DNA from: JBBRYK01 sp038237665
GTDB taxonomy: Bacteria; Actinomycetota; Thermoleophilia; Gaiellales; Gaiellaceae
Reading direction: 5' to 3'
DNA: 64,000 nt
NCBI GenBank assembly: GCA_038237665.1
Contig: JBBRYK010000001.1
Span: forward strand, 1 to 64,000
This document shows, one piece after another, positions 39,245-46,848 of this stretch. The translations under genes were made by a program, and so were the position numbers. Under the pieces are notes generated by a model. That model was given only the letters and a program-made list of their open reading frames with translations. It was not told the DNA's origin and did not search any database. Position 1 is the first letter of the stretch. The number at the start of each line of letters is the position of its first letter.

Positions 39245-41748
39245 AGGCCGTCGTCATGGCGGGCGGGGAGGGGACCCGTCTCCGGCCGCTGACGTCGAAC
39301 CAGCCGAAGCCGATGGTTCCGATCGTCGGCAAGCCGTGCATGGAGCACATTCTCGAATTGCTCAAGGAGCACGGCTTCGAGGACATCGTCGTCACGCTCG
39401 CGTTCCTCCCGCAGGCGATCCGGGGCTACTTCGGCGACGGGGAGTCGCTCGGCCTGCGGATCGAGTACTCGGTCGAGGAGGCGCCGCTCGGAACCGCCGG
39501 CTCGGTGCGGCTTGCTTCCGCCCGCCTGACGGAGACGTTCCTCGTCATCTCGGGCGATGCGCTCTGCGACGTCGATCTGACGCGGCTGGTCGAGTTCCAT
39601 CGCGAGAAGGGGGCGGCGGTGACGATCGGCCTGAAGTCGGTCGAGAACCCGCTCGAGTTCGGGATCGTCGTGACCGATTCCGAGGGCCGCGTCGAGCGCT
39701 TCCTCGAGAAGCCCTCGTGGAGCCAGGTCTTCTCGGACACGATCAACACCGGCATCTACGTGATCGAGCCTGAGGTCCTGCAGCACATCCCGACCGACCG
39801 CCCCTACGACTTCTCCAAGGAGCTCTTTCCGCACCTGCTCGAGATGGGGCGGCCGATCTACGGCCACGTCATGGACGGCTACTGGCAGGACATCGGCAAT
39901 CTCGACCAGTACCGGCAGGCGAACTTCGACGCACTCGACCAGAGCGTCCGCCTGAACATCGCGGGCATCCGGATCCGCGGGAACATCTGGCTCGGGGAGG
40001 CTGCCGACGTCGCCGACCTGGAGGCCGTCGAGGCGCCTGCGTTCGTCGGGAACTACTGCCGGATCGATTCGGGGGCCACGGTCGGCCCGTACTCCGTGCT
40101 CGGTACGAGCGTGACCCTGCGCGAACGTGCCCGAACGGCCCACTCGGTGATCGACGCCTCGACGCACATCGGGCGCCGTGCGCTGATCGAAGGGGCAATT
40201 CTGGGCCGAAGCTGCGACGTCCGCGAGCACGTACGGATCCACGAAGGTGTCGCGATCGGTGACGAGGTCACGCTCGGCGCCCAGACGGTGGTCATGCCCG
40301 GCGTCCGCATCTACCCCTACAAGGAGGTCGAGTCCGGCGCCCACATCTACGAAAGCGTGATCTGGGAATCGCGCGCCTCCTCGCGCCTCTTCACCAAGGA
40401 GGGCGTGAGCGGGCTCGTCAACGTCGACCTGACGCCCGAGACGGCCGTTCGACTCGCCGCAGCGCTCGGGACGGCGCTGAAGCGCGGAGCGCGGGTCGTC
40501 GCCAGCCGTGAGTCTCCCGCCGCCTGTCGGATGCTGAAGCGGGCGCTGATCGCGGGCCTGACTTCGACCGGCGTCGGGGTCGCCGACCTTCGCGTCATCC
40601 CCGCCTCCGTGGCACGGCACCTGCTGAAGACGGAGAGCTACGACGCCGGCGTCCACGTCGGCGCCAGCACCTCGGATCCGGAGATCGTCCAGATCCGGTT
40701 CTTCGAACCGCCCGGCATCCAGCTGTCGGCCGGCCTCCAGAAGGAGATCGAGAAGCACTTCACGCGCCACGAGCTGCGCCGGGTGAACTTCGGCGAGATC
40801 GGCGCCGTCACCTACCCGGCGCGGGTCCGCGAGAGCTACGCCCAGGACCTCCTGAGCACGCTCGACCTGGAGGCGATCCGCAAGCGGGGGTTCCGCATCG
40901 TCGTCGACTACGGCTACTCGGCGGCGTCGTTCGTGCTCCCGCTGCTGCTCGGGCCGCTCGGCGTCGAGGCGATCAGCGCCCACGGCTTCACCGCGGAGGG
41001 CCCGACCGGCCCCACACTCCTGCGGCGGACGATCGGCCAGGCCAAGCGACTCGTGCCGGCGGTCGGCGCCCACTTCGGCGTCGTGTTCGACAGTGCCGCC
41101 GAGAGGCTCTACCTGATCGACGAGCAGGGCCACGAAGTTCCCGTCGAGCAGACGCTGCTGCTGTTCCTCCGGCTGATCGGGTCGGACGGCAGACGCGGAA
41201 AGCTCGCGTTTCCGGTCACGGTGACGACGCAGGTCGACCGGATCGTCGAAGGCGCAGGGCTCGAGATCGTGCGCACGCCCGCCTCGCTCGCCGAGCTCAC
41301 CCGGGTGGCCGCCGAGGACGGCGTGATCTTCGCGGGCGCGCTGGGTGGCGGCTACGTCTTCCCCGAGTTCCTGCCCGCCTACGACGCCGTCGCGAGCCTC
41401 TGCAAGCTGCTCGAGCTGCTGGCGCCCGTCGACGAGCCGCTCTCGGCGCTCGTGGACACGCTGCCGCGCTCGACCCTCGTGCACCGCCAGCTCCCCTGCC
41501 CGTGGGCGCTGAAGGGCATGGTCATGCGGGTTCTGACCGAGGAGCTCCGCGACCGGGACGTCGACCTGATCGACGGGATCAAGGTGACCGACGAGCGCGG
41601 CTGGGCGCAGGTGCTCCCCGACGCCGACGAGCCGCTCGTGCACATCTACGCGGAAGGGGAGACCGAGGAGCTCTCGGAGAAGCTCGAAGGCGAGCTTCAG
41701 CACCTCGTCGAGTCGATCATGCAGCGGGACGAGGCGGCCGTCACCTAG
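39241..41748 (+). CDS. nucleotidyltransferase / hexapeptide / phosphomannomutase-like fusion with degenerate mutase site
   Basis: An 835-aa three-part protein. Residues 1-235 are an NDP-sugar pyrophosphorylase (VVMAGGEGTRLRPLT, PKPMVPIVGKP, SGDALCDVDL, FLEKPSW). Residues 245-375 are a left-handed beta-helix. Residues 385-825 are an alpha-D-phosphohexomutase domain. Annotated homologues are called mannose-1-phosphate guanylyltransferase/phosphomannomutase. In the mutase domain the phosphoserine motif (usually TASHNP) is ASTSDP with Thr at 477, and the metal loop (usually DGDADR) is DSAAER at 617-622, so the second Asp is lost and the third is Glu. The sugar-binding GEKSG-like loop is also not evident. 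Mutase activity is doubtful, while the pyrophosphorylase looks intact. Confidence 0.87.
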   Translation: MKAVVMAGGEGTRLRPLTSNQPKPMVPIVGKPCMEHILELLKEHGFEDIVVTLAFLPQAIRGYFGDGESLGLRIEYSVEEAPLGTAGSVRLASARLTETFLVISGDALCDVDLTRLVEFHREKGAAVTIGLKSVENPLEFGIVVTDSEGRVERFLEKPSWSQVFSDTINTGIYVIEPEVLQHIPTDRPYDFSKELFPHLLEMGRPIYGHVMDGYWQDIGNLDQYRQANFDALDQSVRLNIAGIRIRGNIWLGEAADVADLEAVEAPAFVGNYCRIDSGATVGPYSVLGTSVTLRERARTAHSVIDASTHIGRRALIEGAILGRSCDVREHVRIHEGVAIGDEVTLGAQTVVMPGVRIYPYKEVESGAHIYESVIWESRASSRLFTKEGVSGLVNVDLTPETAVRLAAALGTALKRGARVVASRESPAACRMLKRALIAGLTSTGVGVADLRVIPASVARHLLKTESYDAGVHVGASTSDPEIVQIRFFEPPGIQLSAGLQKEIEKHFTRHELRRVNFGEIGAVTYPARVRESYAQDLLSTLDLEAIRKRGFRIVVDYGYSAASFVLPLLLGPLGVEAISAHGFTAEGPTGPTLLRRTIGQAKRLVPAVGAHFGVVFDSAAERLYLIDEQGHEVPVEQTLLLFLRLIGSDGRRGKLAFPVTVTTQVDRIVEGAGLEIVRTPASLAELTRVAAEDGVIFAGALGGGYVFPEFLPAYDAVASLCKLLELLAPVDEPLSALVDTLPRSTLVHRQLPCPWALKGMVMRVLTEELRDRDVDLIDGIKVTDERGWAQVLPDADEPLVHIYAEGETEELSEKLEGELQHLVESIMQRDEAAVT

Positions 41749-41817
41749 GAGCAAGGAAACGCCGTCGTAAGCTAGGATCTCTAGTTGAGGTTGAACCTTC
41801 CGACCGAAAGGCGCGCC

Positions 41818-42087
41818 TTGGAACCGTTTCCCGACCTGTCGACGCTTCCCGATGACGAGCTGCGCGACCTGATCCACGACTGCGAGCGCCAGGAGAACGA
41901 GATCTCCTATCAGCGGCGCCTTCTGCACGGCAAGATCGGTCTGCTGCGCGCGGAGCTCGTCGCGCGGCTGCAGAAGAAGGGGGAGGGGGCCCTCGAGGTC
42001 GACATCCAGAAGCTGACCGCCATCCTGGCCGGCAGAGGCCCGTCGATCGACGAGGAGCTAGGGGCCGGCCCCGACGAGGCCGCCTAG
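41818..42087 (+). CDS. RsiG-like small helical protein (putative c-di-GMP-linked anti-sigma factor)
   Basis: An 89-aa, mostly helical protein. The segment ERQENEISYQRRLLHGKIGL, then LRAELVARLQ, resembles the RsiG family helix whose motif E-x3-S-x2-R-x3-Q-x3-D binds c-di-GMP. Here E-NEI-S-YQ-R fits, but the last two positions are His and Gly. RsiG holds WhiG-type sigma factors in actinobacteria. No WhiG gene is in the window. TTG at 41818 has GAAAGG upstream; the TTG 33 nt earlier is an alternative. Next come the FHA and FtsR-like genes. Family call is moderate, c-di-GMP binding is inference. Confidence 0.55.
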   Translation: MEPFPDLSTLPDDELRDLIHDCERQENEISYQRRLLHGKIGLLRAELVARLQKKGEGALEVDIQKLTAILAGRGPSIDEELGAGPDEAA

Positions 42088-42111
42088 CACTCCGCGCCGC
42101 GGAGGCTGACC

Positions 42112-42576
42112 GTGAGCCACGTCTACTGCCCAGAGTGCGGCTTCCAGAACCCGGGGGCCTCCAACTACTGCTCGAAATGCGGTGCCCTGCTCGTTCCCGA
42201 CGACGAGCACGCCGACACGACCGTCAGCCTCACCCCCGAGGAGGTCGAAGAGGAGGGCGTCCTCTCGCTTGAGGGCCTGGAAGGGCCGGCCCTGGTCGTG
42301 CGGACCGGTGGTGGTCGCGCAGGCGAGCACTTCACGCCCACGAGCGACGTGACTTCGATCGGCCGGTCGCCCGACTGCGACATCTTTCTCGACGACGTGA
42401 CCGTCTCCCGGCGTCACGCCGTGCTCACGGAGAAGGGCGGCGAGTTCACGATCGAGGATCAGGGCAGTCTCAACGGCACCTTCCTGAACCGTCACCGAAT
42501 CGACGCCGCCGAGAGTCTCGAGGACGGCGACGAGATCCAGGTCGGCAAGTACCGGCTGATCTTCCTCTCACGATGA
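42112..42576 (+). CDS. zinc-ribbon FHA-domain protein (GarA/OdhI-like)
   Basis: A 154-aa protein. The N-terminal zinc ribbon has two CxxC pairs (YCPECGFQN, YCSKCGALL). It is followed by an acidic linker with DTTVSLTPEE, which is similar to the phosphorylated Thr-Thr motif of GarA/OdhI, and an FHA domain (about 60-154) with SIGRSPDCDIFLDD, VSRRHA and GSLNGTFLN (phospho-Thr-binding Gly-Arg, Ser and Asn). GarA-type proteins control 2-oxoglutarate metabolism under PknG/PknB phosphorylation. GTG start with GGAGG upstream. The zinc ribbon is an addition to the mycobacterial form. Overlaps the MerR gene by 4 nt. Confidence 0.88.
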   Translation: MSHVYCPECGFQNPGASNYCSKCGALLVPDDEHADTTVSLTPEEVEEEGVLSLEGLEGPALVVRTGGGRAGEHFTPTSDVTSIGRSPDCDIFLDDVTVSRRHAVLTEKGGEFTIEDQGSLNGTFLNRHRIDAAESLEDGDEIQVGKYRLIFLSR

Positions 42577-43262
42577 CCGTCACCGCCCAACCCACCGAGC
42601 GCCGGCTGCTGACGATCGGAGCGGTCTGCCGGCGGCTCCAGCCCGAGTTCCCGGATATCTCGATCTCAAAAATCCGCTACCTCGAGGATCAGGGCCTGCT
42701 CACACCGCGCCGGACGCAGGGTGGGTACCGCCTGTTCGGCGAGGACGACGTCGAGCGGCTGGAGACGATTCTCCGCCTCCAGCGCGACGAGTTCCTGCCG
42801 CTGCGCGTGATCCGGCAGGAGCTCGCCTCGCCGCTCTCCAAGGAGCGGCGGCGCCGGCGGCCGGTAGGTCTCACGGGCGAGGAGGACGACATCGACATCG
42901 AGGAGCTCTGCGAGCGGGCCGGGATCACGACTCAGCTGGTACGGGAGCTCGAGGAGTACGGGTTGATCGCCCCGGTCTCGCGGAACGGCGAAAAGCGCTA
43001 TCCGGAGGGGGACGTCGACGTCGCGGCCGCGTGTACCCAGCTCGCCCGCTTCGGCATCTCCGCGCGCCATCTACGCGCTTTCCGGACCGCCGCCGATCGC
43101 GAGGCCGCGCTGCTCGAGCAGCTGGTCGCGCCCTCGCTCCGGTCGCGCAACGCCGAGCGGCGTCAAGCCGGGCTCGAGGATCTCCACGCCCTCGCCGAGG
43201 TCGCGCAGGAGCTTTCACAGCTCCTGTTCTGGCGGGACCTTCGGCGCCTGGCGAACGCGTAG
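42573..43262 (+). CDS. ftsR: MerR-family regulator, FtsR-like
   Basis: A 229-aa regulator. The MerR HTH (about 12-85) reads LTIGAVCRRLQPEFPDISIS, KIRYLEDQGLLTPRRTQGGY and LFGEDDVERLETIL. A second, MerR-like half (about 105-170) has ITTQLVRELEEYGLIAPVSR. This matches the actinobacterial regulator encoded next to garA (Rv1828/FtsR), which activates ftsZ and cell-division genes in Corynebacterium. The gene pair FHA-MerR with a 4-nt overlap supports this orthology. No effector-binding cysteines. Confidence 0.85.
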   Translation: MTVTAQPTERRLLTIGAVCRRLQPEFPDISISKIRYLEDQGLLTPRRTQGGYRLFGEDDVERLETILRLQRDEFLPLRVIRQELASPLSKERRRRRPVGLTGEEDDIDIEELCERAGITTQLVRELEEYGLIAPVSRNGEKRYPEGDVDVAAACTQLARFGISARHLRAFRTAADREAALLEQLVAPSLRSRNAERRQAGLEDLHALAEVAQELSQLLFWRDLRRLANA

Positions 43263-43271
43263 AGTCCTCGC

Positions 43272-43790
43272 GTGGCCCTTGACCTGAAGGAGAAGATCCG
43301 CGAGGTCCCGGACTTCCCGCGGCCGGGAGTCGGCTTCAAGGACATCACTCCGCTGCTCGCCGATCCCGAGGCGCTCCGGGAGACGCTCTCCAGGCTCTCG
43401 GAGTGGGCCGGCGAGCGTAAGCCCGACATCGTCGTCGGAGCAGAGGCTCGCGGGTTCATTCTCGGAGCCGCGCTCGCGGCCGAGATCGGGTCCGGCTTCG
43501 TCCCGGCCCGCCGCCCGGGGAAGCTTCCGCCGGAGACCGTCAGCGCGACGTACGCCCTGGAATACGGCCAGAATTCCCTCGAGCTCCATCCCGACGCGAT
43601 CGGCGGCGGCGCACGCGTTCTCATCCACGACGACGTGCTGGCGACGGGGGGGACCGTGCAGGCGATCGGGAAGCTGATCGAGGACCTGGGCGGCGAGATC
43701 GTCGGCGTTTCGTTCATCATCGAGCTCACGTTCCTGAACGGGCGGGATAAGCTCGGTGATTGGGACGTGGACGCCCTGATCCAGTACTAA
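43272..43790 (+). CDS. apt: adenine phosphoribosyltransferase
   Basis: A 172-aa purine salvage enzyme making AMP from adenine and PRPP. IREVPDFPRPGVGFKDITPL is the typical N-terminus, VVGAEARGFILG follows, and the PRPP-binding loop reads VLIHDDVLATGGTVQA. Full length for the family. GTG start 9 nt after the FtsR-like gene, so probably the end of that operon. No (p)ppGpp synthetase follows, unlike in many actinobacteria. Confidence 0.96.
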   Translation: MALDLKEKIREVPDFPRPGVGFKDITPLLADPEALRETLSRLSEWAGERKPDIVVGAEARGFILGAALAAEIGSGFVPARRPGKLPPETVSATYALEYGQNSLELHPDAIGGGARVLIHDDVLATGGTVQAIGKLIEDLGGEIVGVSFIIELTFLNGRDKLGDWDVDALIQY

Positions 43791-43830
43791 AGCTCTCGGC
43801 GTCGTCCTGCCGTGCCGATTACATAGGGCC

Positions 43831-44442
43831 ATGTACGACGCGCTGACGACCCGCTACACGTTCGCGTGCCCGGCGCGGGGCGAGGCACGTGTGCGCCTGT
43901 CGGCCTTCCGCGTCGTCGAGCGGCTGCCCGGCGCTGCCCACCCGGCCGTCTATCGGGTCAGCTTCGCGTGCGAGTGCGGCGACGAGCATCCGGGTCTCGT
44001 CTCTCACGACGAGCTCGACTGGGCGCCGCTCGGCCTCGCCGAGGACAAGAGCGCCTTCCTCAACCTGATGACAGCGAAGGTCGAAGCTTTGAGCGGTGAG
44101 CTCTCCGATCTGGCAGCGCGCTTTATCCAGGGCGGGCGCTGGCCCTGGAGCTTCTTCTGCTATCCGGAGGAGCGGCCCCGGCCGGTCTTCCCGTCCTCGT
44201 TCTTCCTGATCGCCCCGGGCGCCCAGCGTGACACGATCGGCGTCGCCGTCCGCTGTCCGGCGTGCCAGAGAACGTCGATCAACCTCGTTTCCGCAGCGCA
44301 CGTCGACCTCCCGTTCCACGACGATCCGGAGATCGGCGTGGTCGAGCACGTCTTCGCCCCGGACGCCGACGCGGCGATCGACGAGTTCCGCGCGGAGCTC
44401 TACTCCGCGACTTTCGACTCGAGACGGCTCCACCTCCACTGA
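43831..44442 (+). CDS. hypothetical zinc-binding-like protein
   Basis: A 203-aa soluble protein of unknown function. Possible metal ligands are CECGDEH (about 49-55) and CPACQ (about 147-151), plus HVDLPFHDD. The C-terminal part (GVVEHVFAPDADAAIDEFRA) looks helical. No TM or signal. I do not recognise the family. It is a single-gene unit between apt and an inverted repeat that starts at its stop codon. Confidence 0.55.
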   Translation: MYDALTTRYTFACPARGEARVRLSAFRVVERLPGAAHPAVYRVSFACECGDEHPGLVSHDELDWAPLGLAEDKSAFLNLMTAKVEALSGELSDLAARFIQGGRWPWSFFCYPEERPRPVFPSSFFLIAPGAQRDTIGVAVRCPACQRTSINLVSAAHVDLPFHDDPEIGVVEHVFAPDADAAIDEFRAELYSATFDSRRLHLH

Positions 44443-44511
44443 GAGGCCGATGTGAAATTCCGCCGGGCCGGATGACGCCCCCGACTGCGGCCCAATTTCA
44501 CATCAACCTCT
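44442..44511. repeat. 70-nt imperfect palindrome with 18-bp arms
   Basis: The arms at 44442-44459 and 44494-44511 match at 16 of 18 positions (AGAGG-xx-GATGTGAAATT and its complement); the inner 11 bp are perfect. The 34-nt centre is GC-rich. Arms are much more AT-rich than the surroundings. It begins at the last base of the upstream stop codon and ends 35 nt before the next gene. It could be a bidirectional terminator, a protein-binding site or a small mobile repeat. No T-run follows. Confidence 0.6.
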
Positions 44512-44546
44512 AGCACTTTGGGGGCGGGCGTGGTAGACAGCGCCCG

Positions 44547-45179
44547 ATGGTTCACCCCGTGCGTGCCGTCTTCACGCTGCTCGGCGTCGCAACCGCCGGC
44601 TTCCTGATCTGGCTCTCGACGCAGTTCGGATCGGGCGTCGGCGCGTACTGGACCAAGATCGGGCTGCTGGCCGCCGCCGGGCTTGCCCTGCCTCTGTCGC
44701 AACTCTTCGGCGGGTGGACGAAGTGGGGGTGGCCGCGGTTCTCGCCGTACGTCCTGCTGGTCGGGTTCCTGCCCGCGCTGGTCGTCGCCGGCTGGGTGAT
44801 CCTCGCCGGCCAGCCCGACGCCAACTGGTTCCAGCGGCACATCACGAGCTGGTCCAACGACCTGCACGTGGCGCGGCTCGTCCGCCACCTCCGCGAGACC
44901 TACCTCGACGTGCTCGCCTTCGGTCTCGGCACGGTCTTCGGGTTCAGCTTCGACACGACTGGTCCGCGACAGCCGGCGGCGAAGCCGCAGGTTGCCGCTG
45001 CCGGCGCCGCGCCGGTCGTGACGTCGCCGGACAGGACGGCTCCGGCGCCGGCCGAGCCGGCGACCGAGGTCTTGCAGCCGGCCGACACCTCGGCCGAGAC
45101 CCAGGTCGCCTGGCCGCGGTCTGCCGACAGCGCGGAGACGCAGGTCACTCCTTCGGAGGAAAAACCGCCGGAAGCCTGA
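44547..45179 (+). CDS. membrane protein with three TM helices and acidic Pro/Ala-rich tail
   Basis: A 210-aa protein of unknown function. Hydrophobic helices at about 5-22, 35-55 and 68-90 are followed by an amphipathic RHITSWSNDLHVARLVRHLR region, another weakly hydrophobic segment (VLAFGLGTVFGFSF) and an about 75-residue disordered tail rich in Ala, Pro, Thr and Glu with repeated AETQV units. The tail is likely cytosolic or surface-exposed. No family recognised. The next small ORF starts 55 nt downstream. Confidence 0.5.
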   Translation: MVHPVRAVFTLLGVATAGFLIWLSTQFGSGVGAYWTKIGLLAAAGLALPLSQLFGGWTKWGWPRFSPYVLLVGFLPALVVAGWVILAGQPDANWFQRHITSWSNDLHVARLVRHLRETYLDVLAFGLGTVFGFSFDTTGPRQPAAKPQVAAAGAAPVVTSPDRTAPAPAEPATEVLQPADTSAETQVAWPRSADSAETQVTPSEEKPPEA

Positions 45180-45233
45180 GAAACCTCCGGCTCAGGGATG
45201 GCCCGCCACCTCGGGAGTCGCGATAACAGAGCC

Positions 45234-45383
45234 ATGACCACCGCACAGCAGAGAGTCACGCCGGAGCAAGAGCCTCCGGAACGCGCTTCGGCCGCCGAAC
45301 GGCTCGAAACCGCCCTAGGCGGAGACCTGACCCGGTTTCTGCTGGCGGCGCTCGCCAAGCCACAGAGCACGACCAAGCTGTAG
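45234..45383 (+). CDS. small ORF, unknown
   Basis: A 49-aa ORF (MTTAQQRVTPEQEPPERASA, then AERLETALGGDLTRFLLAAL). One amphipathic helix near the end. An in-frame ATG at 45198 gives 61 aa. No good ribosome binding site. It continues the low-complexity composition of the gene before it, so it may be a real small protein or chance. Confidence 0.3.
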   Translation: MTTAQQRVTPEQEPPERASAAERLETALGGDLTRFLLAALAKPQSTTKL

Positions 45384-45417
45384 ACAACGACCGTCTCAGG
45401 ACGGCCGCCCGCCCGGA

Positions 45418-45618
45418 TTACCTCGGGCGGATCTCCTCCTCGCCGTACACCCGGACGTACAGGAAGATCAGGAAGCCGGCGACTATGGCGAGGGGGACGG
45501 CTGTTCCCTGCTGGACGCCGACGGAGAGCAGCCCGGCCCAGATGAAGAGGGTGAAGAACAGGGCCCAGAGGAACGAGATGACGCCATGGTCGACGCTGGG
45601 GGGCCGAGGCGGGTGCAC
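45418..45618 (-). CDS. small membrane protein, 66 aa
   Basis: Starting from GTG 45618 the protein has a short Pro-rich N-terminus (VHPPRPPSVDH), two hydrophobic helices (VISFLWALFFTLFIWAGLLS and TAVPLAIVAGFLIFLYVRV) and an acidic-basic tail. A longer reading frame to 45819 exists, but its first 67 residues look non-coding and cross the hairpin region. Unknown function. Such two-helix proteins are common in actinobacteria. It faces the 49-aa ORF tail to tail. Confidence 0.5.
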   Translation of the reverse strand: MHPPRPPSVDHGVISFLWALFFTLFIWAGLLSVGVQQGTAVPLAIVAGFLIFLYVRVYGEEEIRPR

Positions 45619-45660
45619 CGCGTTGATCGTAACGCGCGGGCCGCGCTGCTCGCTTCGGCA

Positions 45661-45711
45661 GGCAGAAAAAGTTCTGCCCCGCAAACCGGCAAGCCGGATC
45701 ACGGGGCAGAA
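45661..45711 (-). promoter_or_regulatory. two mutually exclusive hairpins in the leader of the small membrane protein
   Basis: GGCAGAA (45661-45667) can pair with TTCTGCC (45672-45678). The same TTCTGCC is the start of a 10-bp arm TTCTGCCCCG (45672-45681) that pairs perfectly with CGGGGCAGAA (45702-45711), with a nested CCGGC/GCCGG. Only one can form at a time, as in attenuators. It lies 43-93 nt upstream of the GTG at 45618. The rest of the 45619-45987 gap has no gene: it holds a CCCCT/AGGGG hairpin near 45844-45857 and the DnaA-box-like cluster. Confidence 0.4.
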
Positions 45712-45896
45712 ATTCGCCGAGCCGGTTTCGCTTTCGTCCACCGCTCCCGTTGACTTTCGGCTTCCGCCTACAGTCCCCGAGTGCGGTTTCGACCTACTCG
45801 CGCTCCGTGCTCGGCGCAAGTAGGAACCTAGTAGGTGTCAACACCCCTGGCAAGGGGGTCTGAACAAGCAAAGCCCGCAATTTGCGAAAAGTGCAA

Positions 45897-45949
45897 TTTT
45901 CCACATTTCCACAGCCGATCATGCAGCCTGTGGAGAGCCCTGTGGAAAC
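45897..45949. other. cluster of DnaA-box-like 9-mers
   Basis: Four 9-mers close to TTATCCACA occur within 53 nt: TTTTCCACA (45897-45905) and ATTTCCACA (45905-45913) on the plus strand, and CTCTCCACA (45937-45929) and GTTTCCACA (45949-45941) on the minus strand. The stretch before them is unusually AT-rich (GCAATTTGCGAAAAGTGCAA). No dnaA, dnaN or recF is near, so an origin is not claimed. Confidence 0.3.
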
Positions 45950-45987
45950 CTGCGCGGGGGAGCGGGGGAGAGTTACGCGGGGGAGAG

Positions 45988-46845
45988 CTAGAGGGCGAAG
46001 TAGATCGTGAGCGCAACGCCGGCCAGGAAGCAGTAGACGGCGAACGGGGTCAGACGGTTGGTCTCGAAATAGCGCATCAGGAACCGGACGGCGAGGTACG
46101 CCGTGAAGGCGGAGCAGAGGGCGCCGACGAGCGCCGGTCCGCGAACACCGTCGCCCTGGTGGCCAAGGAGCTCGGGCAGCTTGAGCGCGGCCGCGGCGCC
46201 GATGATCGGCGTGGCGAGCAGGAACGAGTACCGTGCCGCGTCCTCGTTCGAGAGCCCGGCGAGCAGCCCGCCGCCCATCGACGCACCCGACCGGGAGAAC
46301 CCCGGGATCAGCGCGAGGGCCTGGGCGGTGCCGACGCCGAGTGCCTCGATCCACCCGACGCGCTTGACGATGCGGGCGTCCGGATCGCCGGTCTCGTGCA
46401 TGGGGGCGCGCCGGCGCAGGAGCTCTGCGCCGTACAGCATCATCCCGTTCAGGATCAGGAAGAACGCGGCCGACCGCGCGGAGGCGAAGGCGTGCCGGAG
46501 GGCGTGTTCGAGCAGGAGTCCGAGGATCCCGGCGGGAATCGTGCCCACGATCAGGAGCCAGGCGAGCTTGGCGTCGACGTCGTCCTCACCGATCCCGCGA
46601 TCGCGCAGGCTTCGTCCGAGGCCCTTGACGATTCGGACCCAGTCCTGCCAGAAGAAGCCGAGCAGGACGATCGCCGTCGCGAGATGCGTGGCCACGAGGA
46701 AGGTGATGAAAAACGAGTCGTTCTGCCGGATGTGCCAGCCGAGCAGCTTCGGGAGGATGACGCTGTGGCCGAGGCTCGAAACGGGAAAGAGCTCCGACAC
46801 GCCCTGGAGCAGGCCGAGAACGACCGCCTGGAAATACGAGATCAC
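45988..46845 (-). CDS. uppP: undecaprenyl-diphosphatase
   Basis: A 285-aa BacA/UppP-family membrane enzyme that recycles undecaprenyl pyrophosphate for cell-wall lipid carriers and gives bacitracin resistance. About eight helices. Both family signatures are present: QGVSELFPVSSLGH (Glu-rich motif near the N-terminus) and IPGFSRSGASMG (Pro-Gly-Phe-Ser-Arg-Ser-Gly). GTG start, 3 nt after the stop of a small membrane protein gene, so both are in one operon. Confidence 0.95.
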   Translation of the reverse strand: MISYFQAVVLGLLQGVSELFPVSSLGHSVILPKLLGWHIRQNDSFFITFLVATHLATAIVLLGFFWQDWVRIVKGLGRSLRDRGIGEDDVDAKLAWLLIVGTIPAGILGLLLEHALRHAFASARSAAFFLILNGMMLYGAELLRRRAPMHETGDPDARIVKRVGWIEALGVGTAQALALIPGFSRSGASMGGGLLAGLSNEDAARYSFLLATPIIGAAAALKLPELLGHQGDGVRGPALVGALCSAFTAYLAVRFLMRYFETNRLTPFAVYCFLAGVALTIYFAL

Positions 46846-46848
46846 GTG

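Noticed and set aside
39214..41928. 904-codon minus-strand ORF opposite the pyrophosphorylase fusion
   Set aside because: Same cause: third-position GC bias keeps the antisense frame open. Composition (Asp/Arg/Leu/Val) is typical of antisense shadows.
45881..45949. Chromosomal replication origin
   Set aside because: The 9-mers each differ from the DnaA consensus, and no dnaA, dnaN, recF, gyrB or parAB genes are in the window.
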